A stretch of 64,000 nt of DNA from Cyclina sinensis (taxonomy: Eukaryota; Mollusca; Bivalvia; Venerida; Veneridae), in contig JAAONU010000105.1 in the NCBI GenBank assembly GCA_012932295.1, positions 124,001 to 188,000 on the forward strand, given 5' to 3'. The translations under genes were made by a program, and so were the position numbers. The notes beneath the pieces are model-generated. The model did no database searches. It was not told the DNA's origin and worked only from the letters and a program-made list of their open reading frames with translations. Positions 36,240-47,790 of the stretch are shown here, piece after piece (within the stretch, counting starts at the first letter, position 1; every line of letters begins with the position of its first letter).

Positions 36240-38957
36240 AGCTCACCTGAGCATGCTCATGTGAGCTTTTAGGATCCTTGATTGTCCGGCGTCCGTCCGT
36301 CCGTCCGTCGTCCACAATTCATTCAAACAACATCTCCTCTGAAACCACTGGGCAAAATTGAATGAAACTTGCCTAGAATGTTCTTTGCATGAAGCTCTAC
36401 CAAGTTTGTTCAAATGGTTCCGGTTCATTGCATTTCTGGGTCACATGAGCTAAAAACAGATTTTAAAAGTTGGATCTTTAAAAATCTTCTTGTCAGAAAC
36501 CACAAGGCCTGGAGCTTTGATATTTGGTATAAAGCATCATCTAGTGGACCTCTACCAAGTTTGTTCAAATCATGGCCTCTGGGTCAAAAATGGCCCCGCC
36601 CCAGGGGTAACTTGTTTTACATAGAGTTATATAGGAAAAACTTTAAAAATCTTCTTGTCAGAAACCATAAGGCATAGAGCTAAGATATTTAGTGTGAAGC
36701 ATTGTCTAGTGGACCTCTACCAAGTTTGTTCAAATCATGGCCTCTGGGTCAAAAATGGCCCCGCTCCAGGGGTAACTTGTTTTACATAGAGTTATATAGG
36801 AAAAACTTTAAAAATCTTCTTGTCAGAAACCGTAAGGCATAGAGCTAAGATATTTAGTGTGAAGCATTGTCTAGTGGACCTCTACCAAGTTTGTTCAAAT
36901 CATGGCCTCTGGGTCAAAAATGGCCCTGCCCCAGGGGTAACTTGTTTTACATAGAGTTATATAGGAAAAACTTCGAAAATCTTCTTGTCTGAAACCACAA
37001 GGCCCTGAGCCTTAAGATTTAGTATGTAGCATTGTCTAGTGGACCTCTACCAAGTTTGTTCAAATCATGGCCTCTGGGTCAAAAATGGCCCCGCCCCAGG
37101 GGTAACTTGTTTTACATAGAGTTATATAGGAAAAACTTTAAAAATCTTCTTGTCAGAAACCGTAAGGCATAGAGTTTAGATATTTGGTATGTAGCATTGT
37201 CTAGTGGACTCCTACCAAGTTGGTTCAAATTATAGCTCTGGGGTCAAATTTGGCCCAACCCTGGGGTCATTGGTTTTACATAGGCTTATATAGGAAAAAC
37301 TTCGAAAATCTTCTTGTCTGAAACCACAAGGCCCTGAGCCTTAAGATTTAGTATGTAGCATTGTCTAGTGGACCTCTACCAAGTTTGTTCCAATTATACC
37401 CCTGGAGTCAAATTTGGCCCCCCCCCCCCCCCCCCCCCCGGGGTCATTTGTTTTACATAGGCTTATATAGTGAAAACTTTGAAAATCTTCTTGTAGAAGG
37501 AGAAGTAACATTTTCAGTCCAAATAATCTGGAAATTTGTCAGACAGGTTGTTTCTATGATTTCTAGCTCAAGTTCGAATATGGGTCATCTTGGTTCAGAA
37601 ACTAGGTCACAGAGCCCAAAAATAGAAAAACCTTGTTAACAATCTAGAGGTTACATTTTCAGTCCAAATATCCTGGAAATTTGTCAGAAAGATTGTTTTG
37701 ATGATTTTTAGCTTAAGTTCAAAATTGGGTCATCTTGGGTCAAAAACTAGGTCACAGAGCCCAAATATGGAAAAACCTTGTTAACACTCTAGAGGTAACA
37801 TTTTCAGTCCAAATAACCTGGAATCTGTCAGAAAGGTTGTTTCAATGATTTCTAGGTTAAATTTGAATATGTGTCATCTGAAATCAAAAACTAGGTCACA
37901 GAGCCAAAAAATAAAAAAAAAATGGTTAACACTCTAGAAGCTACTTTTCAGTCCAAATATTATCGAAATTTGTCAGAAAAAATGGTTAAATGATTTCTAG
38001 CTCAGATTCGAATAAAGGTCATCTGGGGTCAAAAACTAGGTCACAGACCCCAAATATGGAAAAACCTTGTTTACATGCATTGGGGTAACATTTTCAGTTC
38101 AAATAACCTTGAAATTTGTCAGAAAGATTGTTTTAATGATTTCTAGCTCAGTTTTGAATATGGGTTATGTAGGGTCAAAAACTAGGACACAGGGCCAAAA
38201 AGTAGAAAATAATTGTTAATGCTCTAGAGGTTACATTTTCAGTCCAAATGTCCTTGAAATTTGTCAGAAAGGTTGTTTCAATGATTTCTAGCCTAGATTA
38301 GGATATCGGTCATCTGGGATCAAAAACTAGGTCACAGAGCCCTAAAATGTAAAAACCATTTTAACACTCCAGAGGTTACATTTTCAGTCCAAATATCCTG
38401 GAAATTTGTCAGACAGGTTGTTTTGATGATTTCTAGCTCAAGTACTAATATGAGTCATCTTTGGTCAAAAACTAGGTCACAGAGACCAAATATGTAAAAA
38501 ACCTTGTTAACACTCTAGAGGCTACACTTTTAGTCCAAATAACCTTGAAATTTGTCAGAAAGGTTGCTTCTATGATTTCCAGCTCAACTTTGAATATGGG
38601 TCATGTGGGGTCAAAAACTAAGTCACAGAGCCTAAATATCGAAAAACTTTCAGTCCAAATAACCTTGAAATTTGTCAGAAAGATTGTTTCAATAATTTCT
38701 AGGCCAAGTTTGAATATGGATCATCTGGGGTCAAAAACTAGGTCACAGAGCCCAAATATGGAAAAACCTTGTTAACACTCTAGAGGCTACACTTTCAGTA
38801 CAAATAACCTTGAAATTTGTCAGAAAGATTGTTTCAATAATTTCTAGGCCAAGTTTGAATATGGGCCATTTGGGGTCAATTAACCAGGTCCATAGCAACT
38901 TTGTTAAAAGCAGTCATATTCAGGTGAGCGATATAGGGCCATCATGGCCCTCTTGTT
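36240..38957 (+). mobile_element. Composite HINE/pearl-like element with two core-repeat types
   Basis: The 5' hairpin 36240-36267 (AGCTCAC.TGAGCATGCTCA.GTGAGCT) and a run of CCGTCCGTC match the element at 8284. The first part has about six 165-bp units anchored on 'ctagtggacctctaccaag' (about 36541, 36706, 36871, 37036, 37201, 37366). From about 37490 the core switches to a different unit of about 146 bp, anchored on 'acattttcagtccaaat' (about 37508, 37651, 37799, 37942, 38088, 38233, 38380, 38524 and later). The 3' end has 'caggtgagcg' (38921-38930), the GGGCC-ATCAT-GGCCC stem-loop and CTCTTGTT. The frames 36414-36677, 37361-37639 and 38545-38775 are repeat-unit readings, not genes. The element interrupts block A only. 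Confidence 0.85.
37418..37439 (+). repeat. 22-base poly-C tract
   Basis: An uninterrupted run of 22 C lies within the last 165-type unit, where other units read ggccccgccccagggg. It sits about 70 bp before the switch to the 146-bp units. Run length is likely unstable and may contain sequencing error. Confidence 0.8.
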
Positions 38958-39179
38958 GTTATATCATTTCATTAATTTAGCCATTTTTTTATACTTAAAA
39001 CAGTTTAGTCATTTATTTTTTTTTACAAATACTTCAAAATGATAAGATAATGTTATGATGGCATGTGATCGTCTAAGTTACAATTTGGTCAAAGCAGAAA
39101 CAGAGATTTCATACTGGCATCAGTAAGATCTTTTCAGACCTCCTCTCTTAAGTATTTGTATATTTTCTTTCTTCCATAA
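38958..39179. other. Short non-coding stretch
   Basis: Nothing recognisable between the composite element and the next conserved piece of block A. Confidence 0.4.
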
Positions 39180-39400
39180 AATCATCAGTTACACTTACCT
39201 GACAGATTTATTGTTCATTAAACATTCTAAAAGTAAACACCACTGAAGAAATACCTGTGTTTTGCCTTCAAGACATGGAAATGAACCATTCATTAGAAGA
39301 GATTTCGGCTTCATTAAACTGATGTGCAGATCTGTAAGTGGCAACTGAATAAGATAGTCTTTAATATTCTCATTAAGCTTCTGGGGTATAAACTCACCTA
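39180..39400 (+). repeat. Segmental duplication A, piece matching 52160-52380
   Basis: Shared phrases include 'acagatttattg', 'catcaagacat.gaaatg', 'cattagaagagattt' and 'ctttaatattct'. Order and orientation are conserved with block B. Confidence 0.65.
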
Positions 39401-40009
39401 ATTACTAGGTCTTTATAAAGATGAAGAGATTGATAAAGGTTATATACACACTGTTAAACTGGGTTCAGTGTGTACATTTCACATTTGTAATTATTTGGAA
39501 TTAAAAATATGAGATGGCAATAAAATATAAGTGAAATACATAAGAGTTTGTGTAAGAGTTAGTCCAACTAGTTGTACACAAGTCAAGAGATTGTGTAATT
39601 TTTGTATGGGTCAATATCTTGCCTCCACGTTATAGCGAGATTCTAACCCAAAACAAAAATATCTCAGAATATGCTTGAATTATTTTGACTAGTGTAAGAG
39701 TTTATAATATGTACAAGTCTGTTTGCTTTCCGTAACAATTGATTTTTAGTTATAACTAAGCTGATTTGAAAAGTAACTGTTGTGTCTTATATTCTTTAAA
39801 TATGTATGGATTTATCTAATTCTGAATACCAATGGAAGTATTGAAACTTCTTACCTTAATTAAGTTTTAAGATACATATAATGCTAGCCAGAAAAGTTAA
39901 GTGTTGTATTTTCATGACTATCTGTAGGGAAAGGAAATGAAAATAATTTCTTGTTCAAACATTTCAAGTATTTCCTGTCTAATGACAAAGATTTTGCAAA
40001 TAATCAGCT
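39401..40009. other. Non-coding stretch inside block A
   Basis: No gene, RNA or transposon was recognised. Confidence 0.4.
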
Positions 40010-40145
40010 AAATCAATCAATAAATCTTGAATTTATATAAGGAACATTTGCAGTCTAGATTAAGACAATCCTTACCAAAGCCTTGCACTGTAATCTTCTT
40101 GGAATATCTTAATAGTTACTTTCTTCCCCCATTGATGTTTAAATA
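40010..40145 (+). repeat. Segmental duplication A, piece matching 53215-53340
   Basis: Shared phrases are 'aataaatcttga.tttat', 'gaaca.ttgcag.....gatta', 'cc..accaaagcc..gcactgtaatctt' and a following 'taat...t.cttc'. It is collinear with the neighbouring pieces of block B. Confidence 0.6.
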
Positions 40146-40799
40146 ACATATTCCATTAAATATTATTACATCTTTTGCTGTTTTAACTTAGCACATGCTT
40201 TTGTTTTTATACTACTTCATAAACAGGTAGAGAATACCAGTTATTGTGTAATACAAATACCAAGTCATCTGTACTAAAAAAAAAAAAAAATAAATAAAAC
40301 AAAGCAATATACATATAATATATGCCTTTAGTCAGTCTGGAAAGGGATGCAAAATATCAAAGACTATGTAACAGTTTAAAATATTGTTGTTATATATAAG
40401 AATTAAGTAAGTTATGAGGATGAAATTTGAGAAAGAAACATAAATTCATTATCTTTGTATACAATAACTAGGTGATTAAATTGTCATATAAAATAGTGTC
40501 TGAGTCATAAACATAAAATGTGCTGAGAAAGCTTTTGGTTAATAAAACATCGTTCACTTTGCAGCAAAAATCTTGTATTTATCTCACACACACTAGTATA
40601 ATAATAATGAATAAAGTAAAACTGCTATTAAAATTTAGTTTTTTACCCAATAGTCGAAAGCAGTGCTTCAGTAAGACATCAAATGAAATTGTATGTGAGA
40701 AAGGTCTGTTCTGTCACATCCTCTGAGAGAGATTAGAAGAGAGATGGTTGAAGCAACATGACAAAACTCACCTGGCACAGTTGTGTGTAAAAAAAACTA

Positions 40800-41070
40800 T
40801 TTCAGGGAACACTTCATCTGGTAATCCAGGGGATGCGAGTTTAATCCCCTACTCCTCCATTAACATCACTATAATCATCTTTGGATGAGACATTAAACTG
40901 AGATCCATGTATCAGTGCTATATTTACTGAGCATAGAAAAGAACAAGGGGGTCACTGGAATGGGATGCTTTCTGTATCTTGCACTATTCCCCACAACCTT
41001 ACGTAACTAATCCTTATGGGCGTTGGTCATATTGGCAACTTTCTACATATCTTGAAAAGTGGGATTTGAT
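40800..41070 (+). mobile_element. SINE-like element with tRNA-related head
   Basis: The head has 'tcatctggtaatccagggg' and a B-box-like 'gcgagtttaatcccct' (40835-40850). The body has 'gatgagacattaaactgag', 'gaacaagggggtcactgg' and 'gggcgttggtcatattgg'. The tRNA fold is degraded. It lies within block A and has no partner in B, so it is a later insertion. The family name is not assigned. Confidence 0.5.
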
Positions 41071-41451
41071 TAGCACAAAAGTTATATATAACAAAGTATG
41101 AAATGAAATTGTCTTTTGATTAAGTAAATTCAGTGATCTGTAAGAAAATTGCTCGTAGATATAGTGTGTTTTAAAGAAACAGCAACCACTAAACTTTAAT
41201 CATTGTACTAATTGTTTGTTTCAAATTAGTTTTCATTCAGTTAACTGTCATGTTGATTTGATAGTTTAAATTTTGAAGCAACATTGTCATAGGGCAGCTA
41301 CAAAATACACACATTTAAGCATAAATGTCGGAATCAATCAGTGCCATTTTTTTTTCTTATCTTTCTTGATTTCCTTGATCAAAGAAAACATATATCAAAC
41401 TATTTAAATGAATAAACTGCACTGCTTTAAATGAATTTGGTGTTGGTCTCA

Positions 41452-41626
41452 GATGAGGAAATCCTGATAAACATCTTTAATTACGTTTTCCACAGTCTAA
41501 AGATAAATCACTCGTCAGGGGCTTGATGATGTTAAAGAACAAGATTAATTAAGATTCCGTCAGAGATAACGGTTACAGTGGCAACGAAAAATGGCGAAAT
41601 ATAAAGCACTGATCACTGCCTTCTTG
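41452..41626 (+). promoter_or_regulatory. Highly conserved non-coding core, copy A
   Basis: This 175-bp segment matches 62220-62392 at roughly nine of ten positions, much better than any flanking part of the duplication. Identical runs include 'gataaatcactcgtcagggg', 'gaacaagattaattaagatt' and 'ggttacagtggcaacgaa'. GTTACAGTGGCAAC (41572-41585) resembles the RFX X-box (GTTNCCATGGNAAC), and TTAATTAAG contains a homeodomain-type TAATTA core. A one-base gap between copies and stop codons argue against a coding exon. A regulatory role is inference. Confidence 0.5.
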
Positions 41627-43059
41627 TTATAACTAAACCTGTATTTAGAGATTTCAAACATTAAAGGTTAAGTGATCATTTAAGAAAAAGAAACTGCAAT
41701 TATGCTCTGAATTACTGACTGAATAAGGATTTCTTTAATACACACCTGTGTAGCAGTAATTTAATTTGATAAGTAGGCTTGGTGACTTGTTCCTGCCTCC
41801 TGAGGATTTCATCAGCATCTCAGCTTATCCCAGGGTTATTTAGACACAGTTTTAAGGTATCTGATTTTTTTCAGGAATGAAGTGCCAGTTTTTAAGAGAA
41901 TTAAAAATCACAAGTTATATGAAAACTCAAGAAAGACCCTGATAGTAGTTCAAGAAGTTAATATTTAGAGAGATAATGAACTTATCCAGTGTGTTTACAC
42001 ATCTTTTATTTCTTAGATATGTCAACCAAACTACAGTATGAGTGTCTTCACTGGGGGCACATGCTTATGTGTAGTAAATTATTTAAATATTTTAAGTGTA
42101 GATAAGTTAAAGTTTTAATGAGACAGGTGGGTAATGTGATATTTTGTGTATTTCAGGTTTTACCCTGGTGAGTGATGTGTAAACACAGGTTATATCATTG
42201 GCAGGTATCCAGAGGAGAAACACGGATGGTGTAATAGATACAGCTGTGGTCAAGGAATTCGTGGCAACACCATGTGACTTAGTAGTTGAAGTGTTTGATG
42301 TCTTGTAAGGGGAAAATATGGCATGAAGCGATATTTATTTATGTCGCTAGCCATGGAAAATATGACCAAAGGATTCCAGCGCTGTGAAACAAGGAAGTTT
42401 ATCAGAACTGCAGGAATACCAATTGATACAAACTACCAGAGAGTGCGAAAAGGAATGTCCTTTTTTTATTGGCAAATTAATTCCAAATGGTCCTTAGATT
42501 TTTTGTAGTGCTTAGTATTGAAGCTAGCATGGATATAATACTGTCAAATGTTTACTGTTCTTAATGTTAAAGCTTTGGTTTTAGTGTATTTCTTGGCAAC
42601 AAGGGCGGTGACAAAGTTGCTTATATCAGTGATATAAATATCACATGGCATGTGGCTGATTCTGATATTTTCCTGTATAATTAAACCTGCCCTTGAATAT
42701 TTTTGAAGAATATTGATCCTAACTAAAGATTATTTCTTTATAATTATGTAGGTTATATGATTTACAATAGAAAGTCCCTGAATACCAAGGTCATGCTTAT
42801 GACACTAGAACATTCCTGAATATAGAAATATCAGACAGGTGCAAGAATATTGTCGTAATCAGAAAATTGTGCGACTATTCCTAGAATGTTTCCTAGCAAC
42901 TAGTTTATGTAAGTTGCCAAAGAATATTTTAAATTAATTGGAAATGTATCTAACATAGGTTATGAATGAAAGTATCTTGTGTCAATGCCCCTAGGAAGTT
43001 CATAAAATAGGTATATGTGCTGGTACATCAAACAGTACCTATCTTGATCATTTCAAAAA
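41627..43059. other. Non-coding stretch inside block A
   Basis: No gene was recognised. The frame 42323-42508 (+) lacks a known domain. An 11-base segment bounded by ttgtgtatttcag and gtgagt (42153-42163) has the look of a micro-exon but nothing supports transcription. Confidence 0.35.
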
Positions 43060-43290
43060 CCTGTTGAGTAAGATAGAATATAATTATGATGGAACATATT
43101 GTCATGGAAATGTTCAACATATCAGTAAACATATATTTAACATACAAGTCTGCTCTCAAACCTGGAACTTCCAGTTCTCAAATAGAGTAGTTTATGATAT
43201 TTTTAAGTTGAATATCATGTCACTTAATGATCAACTTTCTAAAATAGGCTTCCTTAATGGCCCTTTATGTGATGACCAGTAAGTGTTTTA
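43060..43290 (+). repeat. Segmental duplication A, piece matching 54540-54770
   Basis: Shared phrases are 'attgtca(t/c)(g/t)gaaatgtt(c/t)aac', 'at.a..aacatata', 'aca.gtctg' and 'gat.a.cagtaag'. Divergence is high; the placement rests on collinearity with the piece at 43930. The 72-codon frame 43064-43282 is not conserved in the B copy. Confidence 0.45.
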
Positions 43291-43929
43291 TTTCTGTCCA
43301 GATTTAACAAGGGTTTTCAGCAGAATTTGACCATGCATGTCAGCGATTTCAAATTTGTAGCATAAAGAATCTAGTCTTGGCAGCACATGAATTCTGTGAA
43401 ATTGTCATTGAATGTCTTGAGGAGCAATTGTCCCTGCGACTTTAGACTAAACATATCTTTAGAAGCATTGCATGTTTTTATGCCTTCTTTATTTCCTGCC
43501 AAACTTTGTAAATGTTTCCAGGACTTAAGTCACTGTCTGTAACTAATTTTCGGTCATAACTGTAATTTTTGTTAAATGTATTAACAACATTTAGTTTATT
43601 TTATCAGTTTTGTTAACAAATATCATATCATTTACTGTCGTTATGTTACATCATGTAATTGCCACCCTGACTTAACCTATCATGTAATTTGCTGGATTTG
43701 AAATGTGTGTACTTCCTTCATTATGTTTATGAAATCAGATTCATATTACATGCATTAATATTCCTGTCAAGTGAATTTGTCTGTTGTTATGAGAAGATGA
43801 CTTTGCAGTGTTTTTGTTAAATTATGTACGGTTTTAAAGTCAGAAAATGTTTAGTAAAATTACTGCTAGGAACTAGGTTTTTGCACCTAACTTGCTCGCC
43901 TATAATGGCTTTAGTTGTGACATTTTTTT

Positions 43930-44240
43930 TTTCAGGGAGTAACATTTACACAGACTGATTTTCTGCTGACATTTACACAGACTGATCTACTTTTCTTTTC
44001 TGCTGAAATCTAGAGATAAATTGCAACAACTTTTGTTACAAGAAAGACAATTCTTCTGTCAGTTCTTTCATAGTTAAAACACAGATTGTTCAGCCTGATT
44101 GTCATTCATTCACTAGAATAACATTCCTGATAAAAAAGAGAGTTATTTTGTCCATATGGAAAGTATTGAAACACTTTTAACATCCAAATTAATTTTCGTT
44201 TTAAGTGATAAAATTTGTTTATTTTCACTTTTTTCGTAGT
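43930..44240 (+). repeat. Segmental duplication A, last piece, matching 55040-55400
   Basis: Shared phrases are 'cttttctgctgaaat', 'ttctgtcagtt.tt', 'tcatagttaaaacagatt'-like and 'ttttgtccat...gaaa...gaaac' followed by 'ttttaagtgataaa'. A has in addition an 18-bp direct repeat (acatttacacagactgat) at about 43948 and 43970. Confidence 0.55.
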
Positions 44241-45599
44241 AATAGCAATTTGATAATCATGACAACTCTTTAAATGAAACCTAAATAATCATTTACATCT
44301 CTTACCCATTCAAGTAACTACATTTATTTCCCTTTTTCCTGAAAACAAGCATTGTAAAGAAATTACCTTTACAAAATTAGTGCAAGTCCTGTAATATTTG
44401 TTATTGGTTTGATCATTGTCAAGGAGTCATGGCTCTCAGGCAAAATGCAATTGTTTCAGCATTGATCATGCATTTCTTTATGTCGTGAAGAATACTATAA
44501 ACAGTTTGTATCAGTATCGAAATTGGTGGTACTATAAAGGATCAGACTGAATTTCTAATTGTTAGTTTTTTTTAAAGTTATTTAGAAGAGTCTAAATTAA
44601 ACCCAATATTTCAGTGACTGTGAAGTATTAGGTTTGATTATATATTGCATTTTTGATTGATTATATGATGTTTCATGTTTATGACTGAGAACTATTCTTA
44701 TATGTTTTACCTTAATTGTAGTCAGTATATTAAAGTGTTTGTTCTTGAAAGTGAAAGCAAGTAAATGGATGTATGAATGCGAGTATGTTTAAATATGAAT
44801 TATTATGATGTTAAAAAACACTGTTTTCAGAATTGTTAAGTAAGGGAAAAGTGGTTGCATTGAAAAGAAGTAAATAAAAGTGAAATATAAATATTTATGA
44901 ATGTGATGTTGTTCAGAAATGTTAACTGTATAAAAAAGATTGAATTGCAAGAGTTGACTTATCATTGGATGTATATATGGGTACAATAGAAAAGAAAATA
45001 TTTATCTAATGTCTACATTGATTGTTTTACAATGTTTATAATGTATCAGGTACATTGCATCTTGGAGTTAAAATGATTTAAAAATAAAGTTTTAAAAACA
45101 GTTTGCGACCTTAACTGGCTTTTACATCTTTTCTGCCCTTTTAACATAATGACTTGAGGATCGAAGATAAAGAAAGATTAGAACTTTGGTTATATCTAGA
45201 TAGATGTCTGTACTCACCATAAGTGATACAATATAACAAGTGAGAGCATACATTTGACATGTAACAACCAAAGAAACCACAACATTCTTAGGTTAAAGAT
45301 TTCTAGACTACAATCTACAGTGGAAAATACCTTTGGAAAATAGCTTGAAAGCATATATAGGGATGGAACATCAAGAACATTGTAGAAAATGTAAGCAAGT
45401 TCTGGAATCTTCATGAAGTTGTTTTATCATTTATTTATTCATTTATTTAGTTTATTTATTTTGGCTTCACTGTCAATACAGAACATAAATACAGAATAAC
45501 AGTTAAAGCTCACTTGCTCATTATATATGGTTAGTGGAGAAAAATATTGGTGAGTGTAGACTCTCTGATGGTGACTGATTGACAAGTTACTCCATATTT
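44241..45599. other. Non-coding stretch between blocks A and B
   Basis: No coding exon was recognised. The part 44600-45110, ending in AATAAA at 45083-45088 followed by 'gttttaaaaacagtttg', resembles the tail of a 3' UTR on the plus strand, but no upstream coding exon could be tied to it. Confidence 0.35.
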
Positions 45600-45964
45600 C
45601 CCTCACTGTAGAAAGTGTTCTATGAAAAAACCGATTCATTGTAGAGAAATTCCGAAAATATGTAAGCTTTAATTAAACCTGCATACATTTAATGTAAGGT
45701 TACAGAAGCTTTAATTAGAAATGTAGGATGACCCTTTGATTGCTTAAAAGTTTTTGAGTTAAAGATTGCAACCAAAGGAAGATAAATGGTACTGTTCTAG
45801 TGATCCAGTTTCGGTGATCTATTAACCAGAGCATATGTCCTCTCTAACATTAAAATGCATACCAAGCTGACAGTTTACTTCATTATCAACTGAGAAGGAC
45901 CATACTTTTGTCTTCCAACAGAAACTACTAATTTACTCACTTAAAAAGTCATTGTGAGTGGCAG

Positions 45965-46033
45965 GGCCCACATAGGGTGGCCTCGAATCAAAGAAGTCAG
46001 TTTATTACAAGTCGGCAACCTTAACCACCGGGC
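45965..46033 (-). mobile_element. tRNA-derived SINE head
   Basis: On the minus strand the sequence reads GCCCGGTGGTTAAGG (from 46033), a D-arm-like region, then GATTCGAGGCC (45989-45979), a B box. The length is about 69 bases. Only the head is clear; the SINE body after it is short or decayed. It could be a degenerate tRNA gene, but the stems do not close well by eye. Confidence 0.5.
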
Positions 46034-47149
46034 AATGTTTATGACAACATTAAAGTGTTTCTGGACGAAAAGGACATGTAGTTACTTAATCAGGTTTTAC
46101 AAAAATCAGTCATTATCTAACTGCAAAAAATAAGTTTTCATTGTTGACACGTATATACATACGTCAGGAGATAAAAGACGATACCTAATTTATCAAGAAA
46201 ACAGGTCGAACAACTGTGAAACTCAACAGTATTGGTGAAAATGTCAAAGGTCTTTCACATAATGGTACTTTATATAAGATGGCAGCTTAGCCCAAAATAC
46301 TGACCAGCACCTCTTCCAGTTGAATAGTATGCAATGTAAAGTTATTATAAAGTCAGATGGAAGGCAGAATTGAAACATTTATATAATCTCTTAGCCTAAT
46401 CCATAAAATACATATGCAAGGAATTTATTATGGTTTCAGGTTATGATATTTTTTTAAAATGGAATGGAGGTTTAAAGTATTAGAATACTAAAAAACATCA
46501 GTCCTCATTGAATTGACCTTATTTGAGAAATATACTACTACATTGTATAGGACAAAATAAAGACCTTTTTACCATGGGAGTTTCAAGAAATGACTAATAT
46601 TCACTTCAAACGTCACCCGACTTAATGGGTATAGAGAAACACAATATTTTTTCTAAGACTGACCATAAAAACAGTAAGCATTCACATTATGAATAGAACA
46701 GAACAGAAAATCATTTTTAACTTAATTACCCAATACAGTATCTTGTTGCGTAATAAATAATTAATTAATCACATGACATAATTATATATTAGTCTGTTGG
46801 AGAATGAACATGCAGTGTTTTTTTAAAATAAAAGTATAAATAATTCCTCAAAGTTTTACCATTCTTTTACATTTTCAACATTCATTACATTTACTATATA
46901 ATTCTGAAGCATAATTATACAATTTATACAAACACTTTATTCATGAAATGTACATTTTATTCGTAACCCAGTCTTAACTTTTACAGTTTGAAAATTTGAT
47001 ATATTTACACAAATTCAGCAATACAGTTTTTTTCTCTTGATTGAAGTAAATCTAAGAACTTGTACATACAAGGTCTTACATAACAATATCTTTTAATATA
47101 TTTCGTATAGAGTTCACGGGAAACATTACAAACTAATATCAAAATGAAA
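46034..47149. other. Non-coding stretch inside block B
   Basis: AT-rich sequence; no gene, RNA or transposon end was recognised before the TA at 47150. Confidence 0.4.
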
Positions 47150-47151
47150 TA

Positions 47152-47790
47152 CACTGCTCAAAAAAATTAAAGGAGCGCCCATATAATCTATAAAATACCA
47201 TACGCGTTGAGTAGATTTATGGATATCTTTTACAGACATAACAAAATCGTTCTTTTTACAAAAACAAATCGGCATTTTCATCGCCAACAGGCAACAGAGA
47301 CAGTGCCCAGGATATGACCACTATCAAATTAACTTTGAAAATGGTGGTCTTACAGGAGAACAACCAATGTCTGTAAAAGCAGATTCAGGCCTGGAATCGT
47401 TTCATAGTCAGTGTCAGTAATGAGTGAATTCCCTCGGGCGTTTAGGCACTCTCTACATCGTCTGGGCATGCTCCTGGTGACACGTCTGATCATATCCTGT
47501 GGTATGGCATCCCATTCTGCTACAAGAACATGAGAAAGCTCACTGACGTTCTGCACAGGGTTAAGACGCGAAGAAAGTCTAAGAGAAATCATGTCCCAGA
47601 CATGCTCTATAGGGTTAAGAACGGGAGACCTCGCTGGCCAGTCTATGACCTCAATACCTTCATCATCAAAGACGTTCCGTACGATTCTTGCAGTGTGTGC
47701 TGGAGCATTACCTTGCAACAAACGAAAAGTTTCACCTATTGCACCAGCATAATTATGGCCTAACAATTGGTTCTAGGATCAGCACTGTAC
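47152..47790 (-). mobile_element. Tc1-type transposon, 5'-truncated copy
   Basis: The 3' end lies at 47152 next to a TA dinucleotide and reads CACTGCTCAAAAAAATTAAAG, a terminus typical of Tc1-like elements of aquatic invertebrates. Reading leftward on the minus strand it contains the catalytic half of a transposase. The N-terminal DNA-binding part and the other terminus are missing: upstream of about 47790 the sequence changes to LINE remnant. The copy is not capable of transposition by itself. Confidence 0.85.
47350..47766 (-). pseudogene. Tc1-type transposase, C-terminal half, catalytic Asp replaced
   Basis: A 138-codon frame covers the end of a DDE transposase. LLQGNAPAHTA (16-26) corresponds to the usual QDNA motif, with Gly19 in place of the second catalytic Asp. 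SPVLNPIEHVWD follows, with Glu54 retained, exactly 34 residues apart as in Tc1 (D34E). The tail has the RRVTRSMPRRCREC region common in this family. The first catalytic Asp lies in the missing N-terminal part. A stop (TAG) lies a few codons before the first Met in frame. It is a dead gene by truncation and by loss of the Asp. Confidence 0.9.

Noticed and set aside
36414..36677. Repeat-unit open frames in the composite element as genes
   Set aside because: The frame repeats the same peptide (NLLVRNHKA) with each tandem unit and follows the DNA repeat; no family known.
42153..42163. 11-base micro-exon between ttgtgtatttcag and gtgagt
   Set aside because: Both signals are good, but such pairs are expected by chance over 64 kb and nothing supports transcription.
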